Assembly (NCBI GenBank): GCA_030068145.1
Contig: JAPJBO010000065.1
Span: 62,001 to 126,000 of the forward strand
Source: Diplonema papillatum
Taxonomy: Eukaryota; Euglenozoa; Diplonemea; Diplonemida; Diplonemidae
DNA length: 64,000 nt
Reading direction: 5' to 3'
Position numbers and translations under genes: made by a program. Numbering within the stretch: position 1 is the stretch's first letter; each line of letters opens with the position of its first letter. Under the pieces are notes generated by a model. That model saw only the letters and a program-made list of their open reading frames with translations, made no database searches and was not told the DNA's origin. Below, in pieces: positions 42,816 to 54,800 of the stretch.

Positions 42816-45800
42816 GGCAACCGCAACAGCAACAGCAACACCAACAGCAACACCAACAGCAACAGCAGCAACACCAACAGCAGCCGCAGCAGCAGCAACC
42901 ACAACGCCCCCGGCAAGGGAACGCGCCCACCTGGGCGGACGTGACCAGGCGGCCCCCGCCGCCCTGCGAGATCGACGCCGCCGACTGGGACGCGCCGGTC
43001 CTCCCAGAACCCAACTTCGAGGCGGTCGGGGCTGGGCTCTGGGTCGCCCCCAGCGCCGCCGCAGCAGAGGAAGCGAAGGGACCCGCTGCGGATGCGGTGG
43101 ACGTCGCGGAGCGCGACGGGAAGCGGGTGCGCCTTGGCGTGCTGTGCCGTGAGACCTTCAGCGACGCGCGACGGGGCCCCGTGCTGATGGTGGGCGGAAG
43201 GGTACAAGAGATGTACCTGTGGACGGGCGGAGAACCGGTGCGCCAGCGGGGGCAGGTGACAGTGCAGAGAGTGCCCGTCGGCGCGGTGAAGCCGACCGCT
43301 GCCACGACGGTGCTGGCCTTCGTCGTGGCCCGCAAACACGCGTCGGAGGAGACGTGGTCTTGCGTGGAGAAGGACCCCCGCACGGCGCTGACACGCCTAT
43401 GCCGAAGGGCCGTCAGGGCGGCCCTAAAGATGGACATACGTGTCCGCGACGACACCATGTGGGGCGTGTCGTCGCAGCAGGGGCGGCGCGAGCTGGTCGT
43501 GCGGGTGCCCCGCGCCCATGCCGACGAGATCCTGGCCAGCTCCGGTCGGGATGGCTGCTTCTGGCGGTCGACGGAGAAGGCGTGCCGGGACAGCATGCCG
43601 GTGGTCGCCCTGCAGAAGGGGGCCACGAGGGCGGTCGCCCTGGAAGTGGCGAAGCGGGCAGGCGGGGCGGCCGCCGGTCTCGTGCTCGCCGGCAAACGCC
43701 TCCTCGTACGCGCACGCAGCGACGCCGCGCTGGAAGAGGTGCGTGCGGCGGCCGGCGAACACGCCGCTGCCCCCCTCGAATCGAAGCCGCGTTTCCTGCT
43801 CATGGGCGCGGCGCCACGCGAGCACGAGGCGGACGTGGAGCACGAGGCCGGCTGGCAGGCTGACGTCGTCACGTCGTTCCTGCGAGGTGGGGTGCGGGTC
43901 TGCGTCGTGACGTCGGCCACCGACCCCCCGTTCCGCGTGCTGCAGCGGGCGGAGGCACCTGACCTCCGGGTGAATCCCTTCGACGGAGGAGAGATGCCGA
44001 GGGAGCGGCGCAGGCGGCTCGCTGCCAGCCCCAGCGGGAAGCGGCGGATGCGGCTGCTCGGTGATGGGACTGATCTGGGGTGGGTCCAACCCGAAGCGCG
44101 CGAGGGAGATGGTCCTAAACTTTCAGGAGAAGGGCCACCTGACGGATCCCGGTACATGCCTAGCATATAGGGTGACGACAGCGTTTTACGCGGCGTGCGA
44201 GAGGTTGCCACGACTGCTGCCTCTGATGGAGAGCATCCGGGGAAGATACGCCGAGGGCGACCTACCCCTGGGGCCAGTTGGACTGGCGATGAGGAGCATG
44301 GAGGAGTGTGGACACGTATGGGGACCCGGGCCCCTGTCTCGCACGCTGAGGAATGGTGCAACATATGACCCGTTAACCTCGGCACCTTCGAAGAGGGGAC
44401 ATGAAGTTAGGGCGGACTTGAGGGCGAAGACGTGGTCCCGACTGGTGGCGAGGCGGCCGGGATTTGAGGGCATACAGAGAGCCGACCTGGAGCGGACGAA
44501 CACCTTCTGGAGGATGCGTGAATGTCCCGCGCACACCGCGAGGCTTATACGTGTAGCGTTGGCGGGGGGGGTGAACACGGCTGAGTACACGTCGCGGATG
44601 AGGCAGGCCGGAGCTGAGCCGCAGGCGCCCAGCTGCAAGCACTGTGGAAGCGGCGACACCGAGGACGAGAAACACGTATTCTGGGACTGCGGAGCGTACT
44701 CGCACATACGGCGACGAGAGGCACATGCCGAGCTGATGGCAGCCAACCGGGCCGACTGGCCCAGATGCACGCTGGAACACGGTGTGGTAGTACCCGAGAA
44801 TGCCCAATTCTCGAGGCGGCTCCAGGAGATGATGGCTGAAATCCTTGCGGAACGGGCTGGGCTCGAAGCACGTGGCTGGGTGGCCAGGAACCCCACGACC
44901 CCCTGGTCGAGAGCGAATGCGATGCCTGCCGAGAAATTTGACCACCCCTTCGCGCGGATTGCCCCGGCATGGACGTGGGAGCGGAACAAGACCTGGGGAC
45001 TACCGACGTTTTATGCGTTGGTAGCGTGGCTGTCGGACATGCAATGGACCGAGAACGGGCAGGCGTCAATGCTGGAGCTTGCGATCGACTTTGAACTCTT
45101 CTCGGGCCTCAGCATGCCGCTGCACGGGAATGCGCCGAAGGGGGTGAGAGAACGGGGAAACGTCCTGCGCTGCATGATGAGCGCGTTGGACAAGCTGGCG
45201 GCACAGCAAGGGCTGGGAAGCTGCATGAGAGGAGAGAGGGTGTGCCCGACGACGTCGCTGTCGTTCATGGGCATCACGGGGATATCGGGTATACGGCCCA
45301 GGCCACGCTTTCGCGAGGCACACACGGGGACGATACTTGAGGAACAAGTGAAAGGAAGCGATGTAGGGACGCAGTGCCCGACGTACCCTGACTGGACGAT
45401 CGGGAGAGCGGCGAGGTGGGCCCTGCCTGCCCCACCACAACTGCACCCAGACCCCGTGCATATGCCGGGTGTCGGAATAGAGAAGGCACTCGTCACGTGC
45501 GCGACCCATCACAAAGGGAAGTGTGAGGCGTGCAGAGCACTCGTCCGAAGGGACGTTCCCACGGTAGAGATGTGCTGCCGGCACCATCACCACGCGAACG
45601 ATGGGCAGCCGATCGCGGTGTGCACAGAGCACAGCACGACGAAGTGCGGCGAGTGCAAGACGGCGGCGGCGTGTTGCCGCAGCGGGCATCATGCCTGCCG
45701 CACGCATGGCAGAGCCACCTGCCAAGAGTGCAGAAGGCTCCCTACGCTGACGCAGAGGCGACCGGCGGCATGTTGCAGCCGCGGCCACCACCAGTCCAAC

Positions 45801-48800
45801 AAGACGAACGTCCAGTCAACCCCCGGACGCAGCAAGAAGAAGAGGCCCTCCTCACCCACCCAGGTGAGTGTACAGCGGGAAACGCCAGTAGGAAAGCGAG
45901 CGGCGCGAGCGCCGCTCGCGGCAACGAAAAAGGAAACAGCGTCGACCGGACGGGCAACCAAGAGGCCGCCACCAACGCCAGGAACCAGCGAACGACCAGC
46001 GCGGAAGAAGAGGGTGCTCGGCACCCCGAAGGAAGGCCCGATCGCCGGCCGCAAGCGGAAGAAGACGAAGGCGACCACACCCGACTCAGGGGTGCATCGA
46101 AGGAAGAAGAAGGTACCGAGGGCAAGCAGCTCTCAGAAACGACCGGGGACCACGGGCACACCAATGCCCTCGAAAGTGGAAAACGGGCACTCCTGCCCGC
46201 CATCGTACTCGCCGACTCAGTCTTTGGAATCGCAAGAAAGCCAAACCCCGCTAGCTCCACAAATGCTCGACCTTGACGACGCAATGGCAGGTGACGACGT
46301 CATCCGATAACCTGACTTTCAAGGCAGTGCATGTTGATCCGTGTGGTTCATGTACTTAAAAGAACTCAATGCTTAACGGTTTATCACGTGGGCGGCCCTG
46401 AGATTACCCCCTCAGGTGACACCACTTTATCTTTAGCCATACTTCAACACTCTTTGCCCACCACAAGCCACTCATTTTCCCACCACAAACCACTCATTTT
46501 CCCACCACAAACCACTCATTTTCCCACCACAAACCACTCATTTTCCCACCACAAACCACTCATTTTCCCACCACAAACCACTCATTTTCCCACCACAAAC
46601 CACTCATTTTCCCACCACAAACCACTCATTTTCCCACCACAAACCACTCATTTTCCCACCACAAACCACTCATTTTCCCACCACAAACCACTCATTTTCC
46701 CACCACAAACCACTCATTTTCCCACCACAAACCACTCATTTTCCCACCACAAACCACTCATTTTCCCACCACAAACCACTCATTTTCCCACCACAAACCA
46801 CTCATTTTCCCACCACAAACCACTCATTTTCCCACCACAAACCACTCATTTTCCCACCACAAACCACTCATTTTCCCACCACAAACCACTCATTTTCCCA
46901 CCACAAACCACTCATTTTCCCACCACAAACCACTCATTTTCCCACCACAAACCACTCATTTTCCCACCACAAACCACTCATTTTCCCACCACAAACCACT
47001 CATTTTCCCACCACAAACCACTCATTTTCCCACCACAAACCACTCATTTTCCCACCACAAACCACTCATTTGCCCACCAGCACAAACCACTAATTTGCCC
47101 ACCACAAACCAATTAGTTGCTCACCACGAACCACTTTGCAGCAACAGCCCGTTGCACTTAGAACAAAAACCGATCGATGGGCGGCGTACTATCCTCACTT
47201 CCGTTAAACGAAGGGACCTAAGTGACTGGGAATTGACTGCGGTGGCAACACGCTAGCATCCCCCTCTGTTCGTGTGTCCCCTCTTTCCCGTGTACCGCCT
47301 CTGCGGCCCCCCACGAGACGAAGAACGAGGTGCACACAACACCGCGGTGTATAAATATACAGGGGGCTAGTCCCTCAAGGTTTCATACCCACTTTGGGAG
47401 CCGTGCACTCCCCTTTTTACCTTTTTCTATTTTTAGAGTTAGAGCAAGAAAGGGCTATGTGGTTACGGGTTGTATATTTAGAGCACGCTTTCGGGTTATG
47501 GCTAGCCATGTCCAGGACTGTTTGTGACCGACACCAAGTACATTCCTTCGTGGAGTGTAGTCTTGGGCCCCCCACGTTCTACAACGTTTGCATCCCTTTC
47601 CTACCGCATACACGCAGTCGCCAGCCACACACAACCACGTAGTGCCCGCTACAACCAATTATCTGTCCACCCACAGTCACCGAGTCTCCAGCGCACAAAT
47701 CGCTTGGTGGGCCAGTTACGGGCCGTAACCGTGAGAGAGAACTGTTTAGTCGGAAGCATACGTTAAATTAGCGGAACGAGAAGGGTACCAAACAGGGCTC
47801 CAAGCGGACCCGTTTCGAGGGAGGTATTTTTATTGAAAGTATGCTAATACTGCAGGGAATAGTTGACTAGACCTCTTGAGTTTGTGCCAACCACGAATTG
47901 GGGAGTCGGGAGAACCTACAAAACCAAAAGCAGGACCGACCCCCCCGTTCGTGAGAAAAAGCGAAGAAGAAAAACACCTTCTTTTTTCCATCTATCTTTG
48001 TCAAGAGCTGCAACTCAACTGTTCCCGCCACAACAACAAAAAACCGCAGGAACCGAGCAGGGCAGCATCCTTCTCTGCAACCGAAAAGGAAAGACGGCGC
48101 AGGACAAGATCTCGCACTGCTACCACGGGCACCACGGGCCCGTGTACTCGGTGATGCGGAACCCCCACTGCAGCAAGTACTTCATGTCGGTCGGCGACTG
48201 GACGGTCCGCCTCTGGACCGCGGAAGATGCGCTGCTGAAGACGCCGATGTTCACGACGTACTACCACAAGGCGTACCTAACGAACGGCTGCTGGCACCCG
48301 GCACGCCCCGGGGTGTTCATGACGACCCGTATGGACGGGGTGATGGACGTGTGGGACCTGCTGTACCGACAGACGGCGCCGGTGCTCTCGGTCCAGATCT
48401 CCGAGTTCTCCGTCAACACGCTCGCGTGCACCTCCGAGGGTCGGCACGTCGCGGTCGGCGGCGTCGACGGCAGCACCGTGCTCCTCGAGCTGTCCCAGGG
48501 GCTGTCCCAGATCCAGTACGAGGAGAAGAACACCATCGAAACGATGTTCACCCGCGAGTCGTCGAGGGACCGCGCCCTGCTCCAGCGCGCCAAGGAGCGC
48601 AAGGGCAAAGCCAGGAAGAAGTCGAACACGCAGCAGCAGCGCGGTGTGGCCGTTTCCCCTTTTTTTTTTTGTATAAGCACCTGCTTTGTAGGAAATACTT
48701 GAGGAGGCTGCCAGTTGCAAAGATCAAAGGAGGTAAATGTGCTGTAGCCCACACGAAACACAGGTAACCCTGGGTTTAGTGGCGGGCGTAAGCGTTCAAC

Positions 48801-51800
48801 AAAAATGCCGAAGCAACTCGACAGGTCGGGCGCGGTGAGTTGGGTGAAGAGGGTGGTCGGGACTGATGTCCCGTCCCTTTTTTCCTTCACCGCGAACAAC
48901 CGCCGTCTCTCGACGGTGTTGAAGGTCGCCCGCGAGGTCGAGGGCACCGCGGAAGCCGGGCTGAGGCGCCTCCTGGGCGCCTTGGGCTACACCGACGAGG
49001 AGGCCCCCCCGGAGGGCGTCGCCCAGTGGGTGCTGGCGTGGCTCGCAGTCGCGTCGGCGCCTTCCGCCACCGAGGGCGAGTTCGCAGACCTGTTGCGCTC
49101 GTCCCCGAAGGCCGCGCCCCCGCCACAGACGCCGGGGCACATGCCGCTCCCCGCCACCCCCACCGACTCTACCGCGGCCCTATCTCCGCCGGCGGCGCGC
49201 CGCGTTTCGTTCGCTGAGAGCGACGACCCGGATGATGGCGACCTCAGGGACTGCGGCTCCACCGAGGGCAGCCGGGGCGGCGACTCAGACCGCATGGACC
49301 GCCTGCAGCGGCAGGTCGAGCGCCTCACCGAATTGGTGATGGCGGCTCTCCCGACGCGCGACTCGCCGCGGCCTGAGCCTGTCCCCGCGGCGACGACTCA
49401 CCCCGCACGCGACGCGCCTCCTGGTTGCCCCGCGCCTCCGCCGGTAGCGATGCCCGTTGGGTCCTTCCCCGCCGCCGCGGCCACGCCGCTGGACTCCTGT
49501 CCCTGCCCAGCGCCCCGTCAGGGGCCGCTCGCAGGCCAGCTCCCGCCACCTCCGCCTCTTATCGACGTCTCTCGGTTACCCCAGGCTGTCCTGCTGCCGG
49601 GCTCCTCCTGCGGCCTCTTGCGGGCCATCGAGGACGCCGCGCCGCCAGTGTACCGACACCATCCGTACGCTGAGCTCTACCAGCCCCGCGCCGAGCCCCC
49701 CCAGCCCTACGCTGGGTCTTCACAACCCCTTCCGGATTTTCCGGAGGGCCCGCCTTCGCTGGGGGAGGGCGGGTCGGTCCAAGGCTCCCCCACGCTCCTC
49801 TCCCCCGGGCCAGAGCTCCTCGACCCCCAGCTCTGGGTCGGCCTCAGCCCCATCGAGAAGTCGCTGGCCCTGGTGCACATCCGCGACTTTTTCGCCGACA
49901 TCCTCGATGCCATCCCGAGCGTCGCCAACGACGCCCAACATCTCACCAACCACGTCACCACCATCATGCGACTGATGGACGACACCACCGACCCAGACGC
50001 CCTCGTCCAGCTGGGAAGGGACACCATCCACCGGATGATGGTCCTGAAGACGGCTCTGAAAGCCGGGTGGTCTCTTGCAGGCAGCCTCCAGCACCGGCAT
50101 CAGCACGAGGCCGGGTTTCCTCCGTTTCTACGGAGCGTCTTCCAGGCTCTACAGAAAGCCGAGGAGCAGCCCGCCTCGAAGCCGCCCAGGAAGCGCAGCC
50201 CGAGGCCCCGCACCCGACACTCGGGCGAAGCTCTTCCCCCCGACGCTCCCCAGGCCCCTCAGCGGACGAACGCAACCAGGAGCAAGGCCAAGCAGTAGAC
50301 GCCGTGAACCGCTTCCCTCCTCCGGTCTCGGGGCGATGCGGACGTCCCCTCCTCTCGGAGCCCCCTCTCTCACCCGGCGAACGGAACCGTCTTGTCCGGA
50401 CTGCGAACGCGTACGTGGCGGATGCACTGGCGCTGTCCACACGACGCGGGATCCACTCCGTGTACCGGCGCTTTCTGGAGTTCCGACGTCACTGGGATGC
50501 AGAGGCAGATTCGCAGCTCGATGTCCCGACGGCGCTGGTCTTGTTCGTGACCCGTTTGCTCTCTCGTGGAGACATCTGCGCGGCCTCGGCAGTACAGTAC
50601 GTCGTCAACGTACAGTCGGCCGAGAAGCGGTTGGGGCGGCCTGTCGACAGCCAGCTCGTCAGGGACTTTGTCAGGTCTCTGAAACGGGCCGGCGCGATGA
50701 AGCCGTCGAAGCAGGCTGTACCGGTGACGAAGGACGAGCTGCATCTTGCCGTTGCCCTGGAAGCGGACCCCAGGGTGCGTGTTGCGCTGGCTTTGGCCTG
50801 GCAGGGTGCCGCCCGCGTGGACGACGTGCTGACGAGAAAGGCAGAGCACGTCACCGAAAGTGCTGGTTTCTGGGCGGTGAACTGGGTGGGCTCGAAGTCG
50901 GATCCTTTCCGTCTCGGCCAGGTGACAGGAGTGATTCTTCCTCCAGCCCAGGACCAGGAGCTCCGGACGCTGTTGTCGCAAACACCTCCGGGACGCCTCC
51001 TGTTCCCGGACCTCCCTTTCCGACGAGTTGTGACCGCGCTGAAGCGCGCGAACATTTCACTCTCCGGCCATTCTCTCCGGCGGGGCGCCCTGTTTCATCT
51101 CCTGAGAAGCGGGATCGACCTGAAGGTGATCCAAAGTGTGTCGCGCCATACGACGCTGAGTGCGCTAATGCGATACCTTCCGGAGGCCGAGGTTCCGCTC
51201 GTCCGGAACACCGCGAGGGCGTCGGCGTCCCTTCTCTAACCCTTCGTCTTGAACCCCCTTTCCCGTTTAAGCCGCCCAAGAAGTTCCCCGACCCGTTGGC
51301 TACGTTCTACCAGGGGCCGGGAGAGGGTCCCGAAGAAGACTTGCCCCCCTCGATGTTCACTCCCTTTGTTGGTGTTGCTTACGGGGGTGAACTCCTCATC
51401 AACAACCTCACGGCCGTCCCTACGCAACGCAGAATCGGCGAGGCTCTCGCGCCCATCTCGTCATCGTTCATGAACCTTGAGAGATTGACGGCGCTGGACA
51501 GCCGGGGGCTGCTGCGCGGTGTGCTGGACGTGGTCCGTTCGTGGGAATCCTTCCGGTCCGCCCTGCTCCCGGGGGCGGAGGAAGCGCTGATGGCATCGGC
51601 GATCACACGAACGACGTCGAGGCGCATGCTACGCCACTTCCCGGATCTGGTGAGATATGGCGTGGCAGAGGTCGCATCGGGCGGGTTGAGGGTCGTCCTC
51701 CCCGCCTTCACTGTCGACAAGAAGAGCGGTGGGCAGAGGTTCGTGTGTGACGGTCGCAAGCTCAACGCGATCATGGCGCGCCCGCCTCCAATGCTGCTCC

Positions 51801-54800
51801 CTTCGGTTCACGAGGTGATCGACCGCGTGTTGGCCTCATCGGTGGTGTTTCTCGCGGACGCCCGGAGCTATTTTTATCAGTTCCGGCTCGACGCGGACAT
51901 CCGACCGTATTTTGGCATGCACCTGGCAGGGCCGCGGGGCCGTTTTGTACAGGCACAACTCGCCGCCATGTGCATGGGCTGGAGCTGGGCTCCGGCGACA
52001 GCTCAGAGGGCCTCCCGGGTGCTCCTACCGGAGGCTGACGGTCTACCCTGGGTGGACAACTTTGTCGTCGTGGGAAGCTCGTTGCGGGAGGCAACTTCGC
52101 GGTTCGACTCTTTCGTGCAACGCTGCAGGGACGTTAACTGCGAGCTCAACGAAGACGACGAGCAGTTTGGAGCCCCCCTCAGGGAGTTCGACCTCCTAGG
52201 ACTCCATTTCGAACTCTCCCGGTTCGACCGCCCCGCCCGGTATAGGATGGCAGAATCGTGGGTGTCGAAATTGCTTGGTTCCCCCGAGCTCGCCATGGTT
52301 CGGCTTGGAGGAGTATGAGGAGACTGCCAGTTGCGCTAGATCAAAGGAGGTAAATGTGCTGTAGCCCACACGAAACACAGGTAACCCTGGGTTTAGTGGC
52401 GGGCGTAAGCGTTCAACAAAAAAGACCCACTTTGTAGTTGTATTGTTTTCTCCCCTCTAGCCTCCTTCGGAATGAGCACAAGACAGTCCCTCGAGTATTT
52501 TTCGTACACGGTGCACTCGTAAAAGTGAAAAAGGTGTTTTGACTAGTCATTTTACTAGTGAAAAAGCATGACTAGTGCACTAGTAAAAATGACTAGTGCA
52601 CTAGTAAAAACACTAGTAAAAATGACTAGTGCACTAGTCAAAATGACTAGTGTCCTAGTAGAAATCCACCTGTTCCGAACCGAAATCTGGGCTGGTTTGT
52701 AAATTTCAGAGGGTCCCACCGCACAACTGTACCCTACCGTTGCGCTTGCTACCGTGTTCGGAATAATGTTGGACCGGGAAAAAGTCGAAATACTTTTCAA
52801 AACCCCAAAACTTGGGCCAAAAGTCCAAAAAGGTTCCGGTCCAAGTATTTTACAGTAGGGTTCACGCCCAAAAGGAAGTTTAGAATCCGGGAATACGATA
52901 GGATATGATACATGTGGTGTCTACAGTCAAGGGCGCGCCCAAGTCCGTCAACAGCGCCCTACAACTTGGAGAAGGTGCTACTTTAGCCAGACTCAAGGTG
53001 GCGAGTCGCTGAGCGTAGTCGGCACGCGGCATCGCCGGGCCTTACGGAGCAGGGCCAGCGGCATGCCGCGGAAGGACTCGACCTCGGCGAGCTCGCAGTG
53101 AAGCGAGCGTCGCTGAGTGAAGGCGACGTCCTGGCCGCCGAGTGGCGGACACGCGCGTTTTTGACGCGGTGGATGCCGACGACAGCGGGCTGCTGACGTT
53201 CAAGGAGTTGATCAAGTATAGCCGGTCCCGGACGTCGTGTTCCGGCACGTGGTCGGCGACGGGGGCAATCTCATGAGTCGCCCCCGCCATGCTCACCCGA
53301 GCTGCTTGTCTACGCGACCCAGGCTATGCCCATAGTCATGATCGTGCACCACGGGTTTTAAGGACAAACAGAAACTAAAGGTAACCTGAACCAATTTGGA
53401 CGCGTTTCGGCCCGGAATTCGGGAAGCTTTGAAATGTTCGTACATTCTGCCGGTCCCATCATTTGTGTAACGGAAACACGAAACGAGTGCAAAAGCTGCT
53501 TGGGTCAGACTTCAAAATACCGCCAAAAAGTGAAAATCCCAGGGAAAAGTCCAAAACTTTCAGAACCTGCAAAAAGTCCAAAAAGAAATTCTGGTCCAAA
53601 GAAATTCCGGTCCAATGATTTTCCGAACGCAGTTCCCAACGCGATTCCTTACTGTGCGATAGACGAAAGCTGGGGGTCAGTTGTCTGCCACGAGCGTCAT
53701 TCAGCAAAGCCAGTTCTGCAGGAATAAGTCACGATTACTCGTCGGTTTGTGTTTGCGGCTGAACATGCAGACTGTGGTCCCTTTTTTGGTGGGCCGCCCA
53801 CCCCCACTCTTCCCCCACAGGACTCGGGCTGAGTATTGAGTTCTGTAAAGTGCAAGTGCCATGAAGGCAGGCGAGCACCACGGCTGAGTACGGGGAGTTT
53901 CTGGGAATTTGTTGCCTACTAGGAGTGTTATACAGCTTGCCTGCCTCATGCTCTTCCGCACATACTACTAGTCGCTCCCAATGCCCGATAGACAGTGCGT
54001 TGTGAGTTCAAGCTACTCCGAGGCGGTGATTTATATCGTCGTATGTGAACAACCGAAGATGCGAAAGAAGCTGTTTCCACAAAAAGTACACCGGCTACGC
54101 GATTCACCGTGCGGTAGACCCGACGAGTAGAAACCAGAACCTGCTGGTGTCCCACCCGACGAAAGCTTAATGGTCGTCTGCACGTCCCGAAAAGACAAAG
54201 AAACGTGACTTCCAGGCATTCGAAATGCCCGGACAAAGCACCACGACGTGTTGACTGGCACACAACGCGCGCGCCACAGGCTACAAGAATGGTTTTCCGC
54301 GGCGGCGTGAAAGAGGAAGTCTCCAAGCACGCAATGAGAGAGTGCCTCCAACACTAGAAAGCGGAGCACATAGCAGTGAGCAACTATTTGTGGAATGTGC
54401 ACAACACAAAGCCTTGCATGCAAACAGTTCGCAGGCGGACAAAGCCAGCACCTGTTGCACATTCATGTTGGGAAGCTCGGCAAGAAGACCTGCCGACCAT
54501 CTCTCGTTTCTTCGTGGGTTTTAGGGAACCCACGAACTACTGTAAATGCACTGTGTCCGGTGCGATGCCAAGGCGATAGGAGCGCCATGAGCGACAAGCC
54601 GAATCTACGGACGAGAGTTTGAATGTGGTCGGAAGCCCGCATTATCCAGTGTCTGAGACCTGTCACGACATGTCTCTGACCTCACCGTAGGGATAGCACT
54701 GTCGTTTGCACTATGTTTGCTAAGCCATACAAGCTCAGGAACTTTCCAAGAAACCAACCAAAAAACCTCGCAACTCTGCCTGTCTCTCGCGAAAACTGGG

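Larger units (their letters stand above)
42225..46380 (+). mobile_element. D-bounded retroelement remnant in DNAI2 intron 2
   Basis: Two overlapping frames lie between two family D copies. The sequence GGCAGTGCATGTT...CTCAATGCTTAACG (about 61 bp) is present at both ends (42232-42292 and 46324-46384) with only about three differences. Both ends carry AAAAGAACTCAATGC where solo D copies have AAAAGTTCCCAGTGC, so the terminal repeats belong together. No endonuclease, reverse transcriptase or recombinase domain remains, so an internally deleted, non-autonomous copy. The 61-bp repeat may be a target duplication or an element-own split direct repeat. Confidence 0.75.
48656..52503 (+). mobile_element. 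VIPER-like tyrosine-recombinase retrotransposon bounded by A repeats
   Basis: Three frames in the order gag, tyrosine recombinase, reverse transcriptase, each overlapping or abutting the next in a different frame. This order is known for VIPER in trypanosomatids, while DIRS has RT before the recombinase. Left A copy 48656-48804 and right A copy 52309-52503 share about 105 bp (TGAGGAG(A/G)CTGCCAG to GCGTTCAACAAAAA). Both read GGTAACCCTGGG where dispersed A copies mostly read GGTAAATCTGGG, so these two ends are sisters. Lies in DNAI2 intron 3, sense orientation. RNase H is missing, so probably non-autonomous. Confidence 0.85.

Noticed and set aside
42389-44385. Long minus-strand frames (Leu/Cys/Ala-rich) opposite the polyQ ORF
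   Set aside because: CAG repeats and high GC leave the complementary strand open; no domain, and the sense frame is better supported.
46331-47116. 261-codon frame
   Set aside because: A 22-bp satellite without stop codons; the sequence is only the repeat in three phases.
50075-51240. N-terminal extension of the RT frame
   Set aside because: This part is the shadow of the tyrosine recombinase in another frame (Pro/Arg/Gly-rich, no motif).
53042-53296. 84-codon minus frame over the EF-hand region
   Set aside because: The plus strand holds a full EF-hand loop and the minus frame has no motif.
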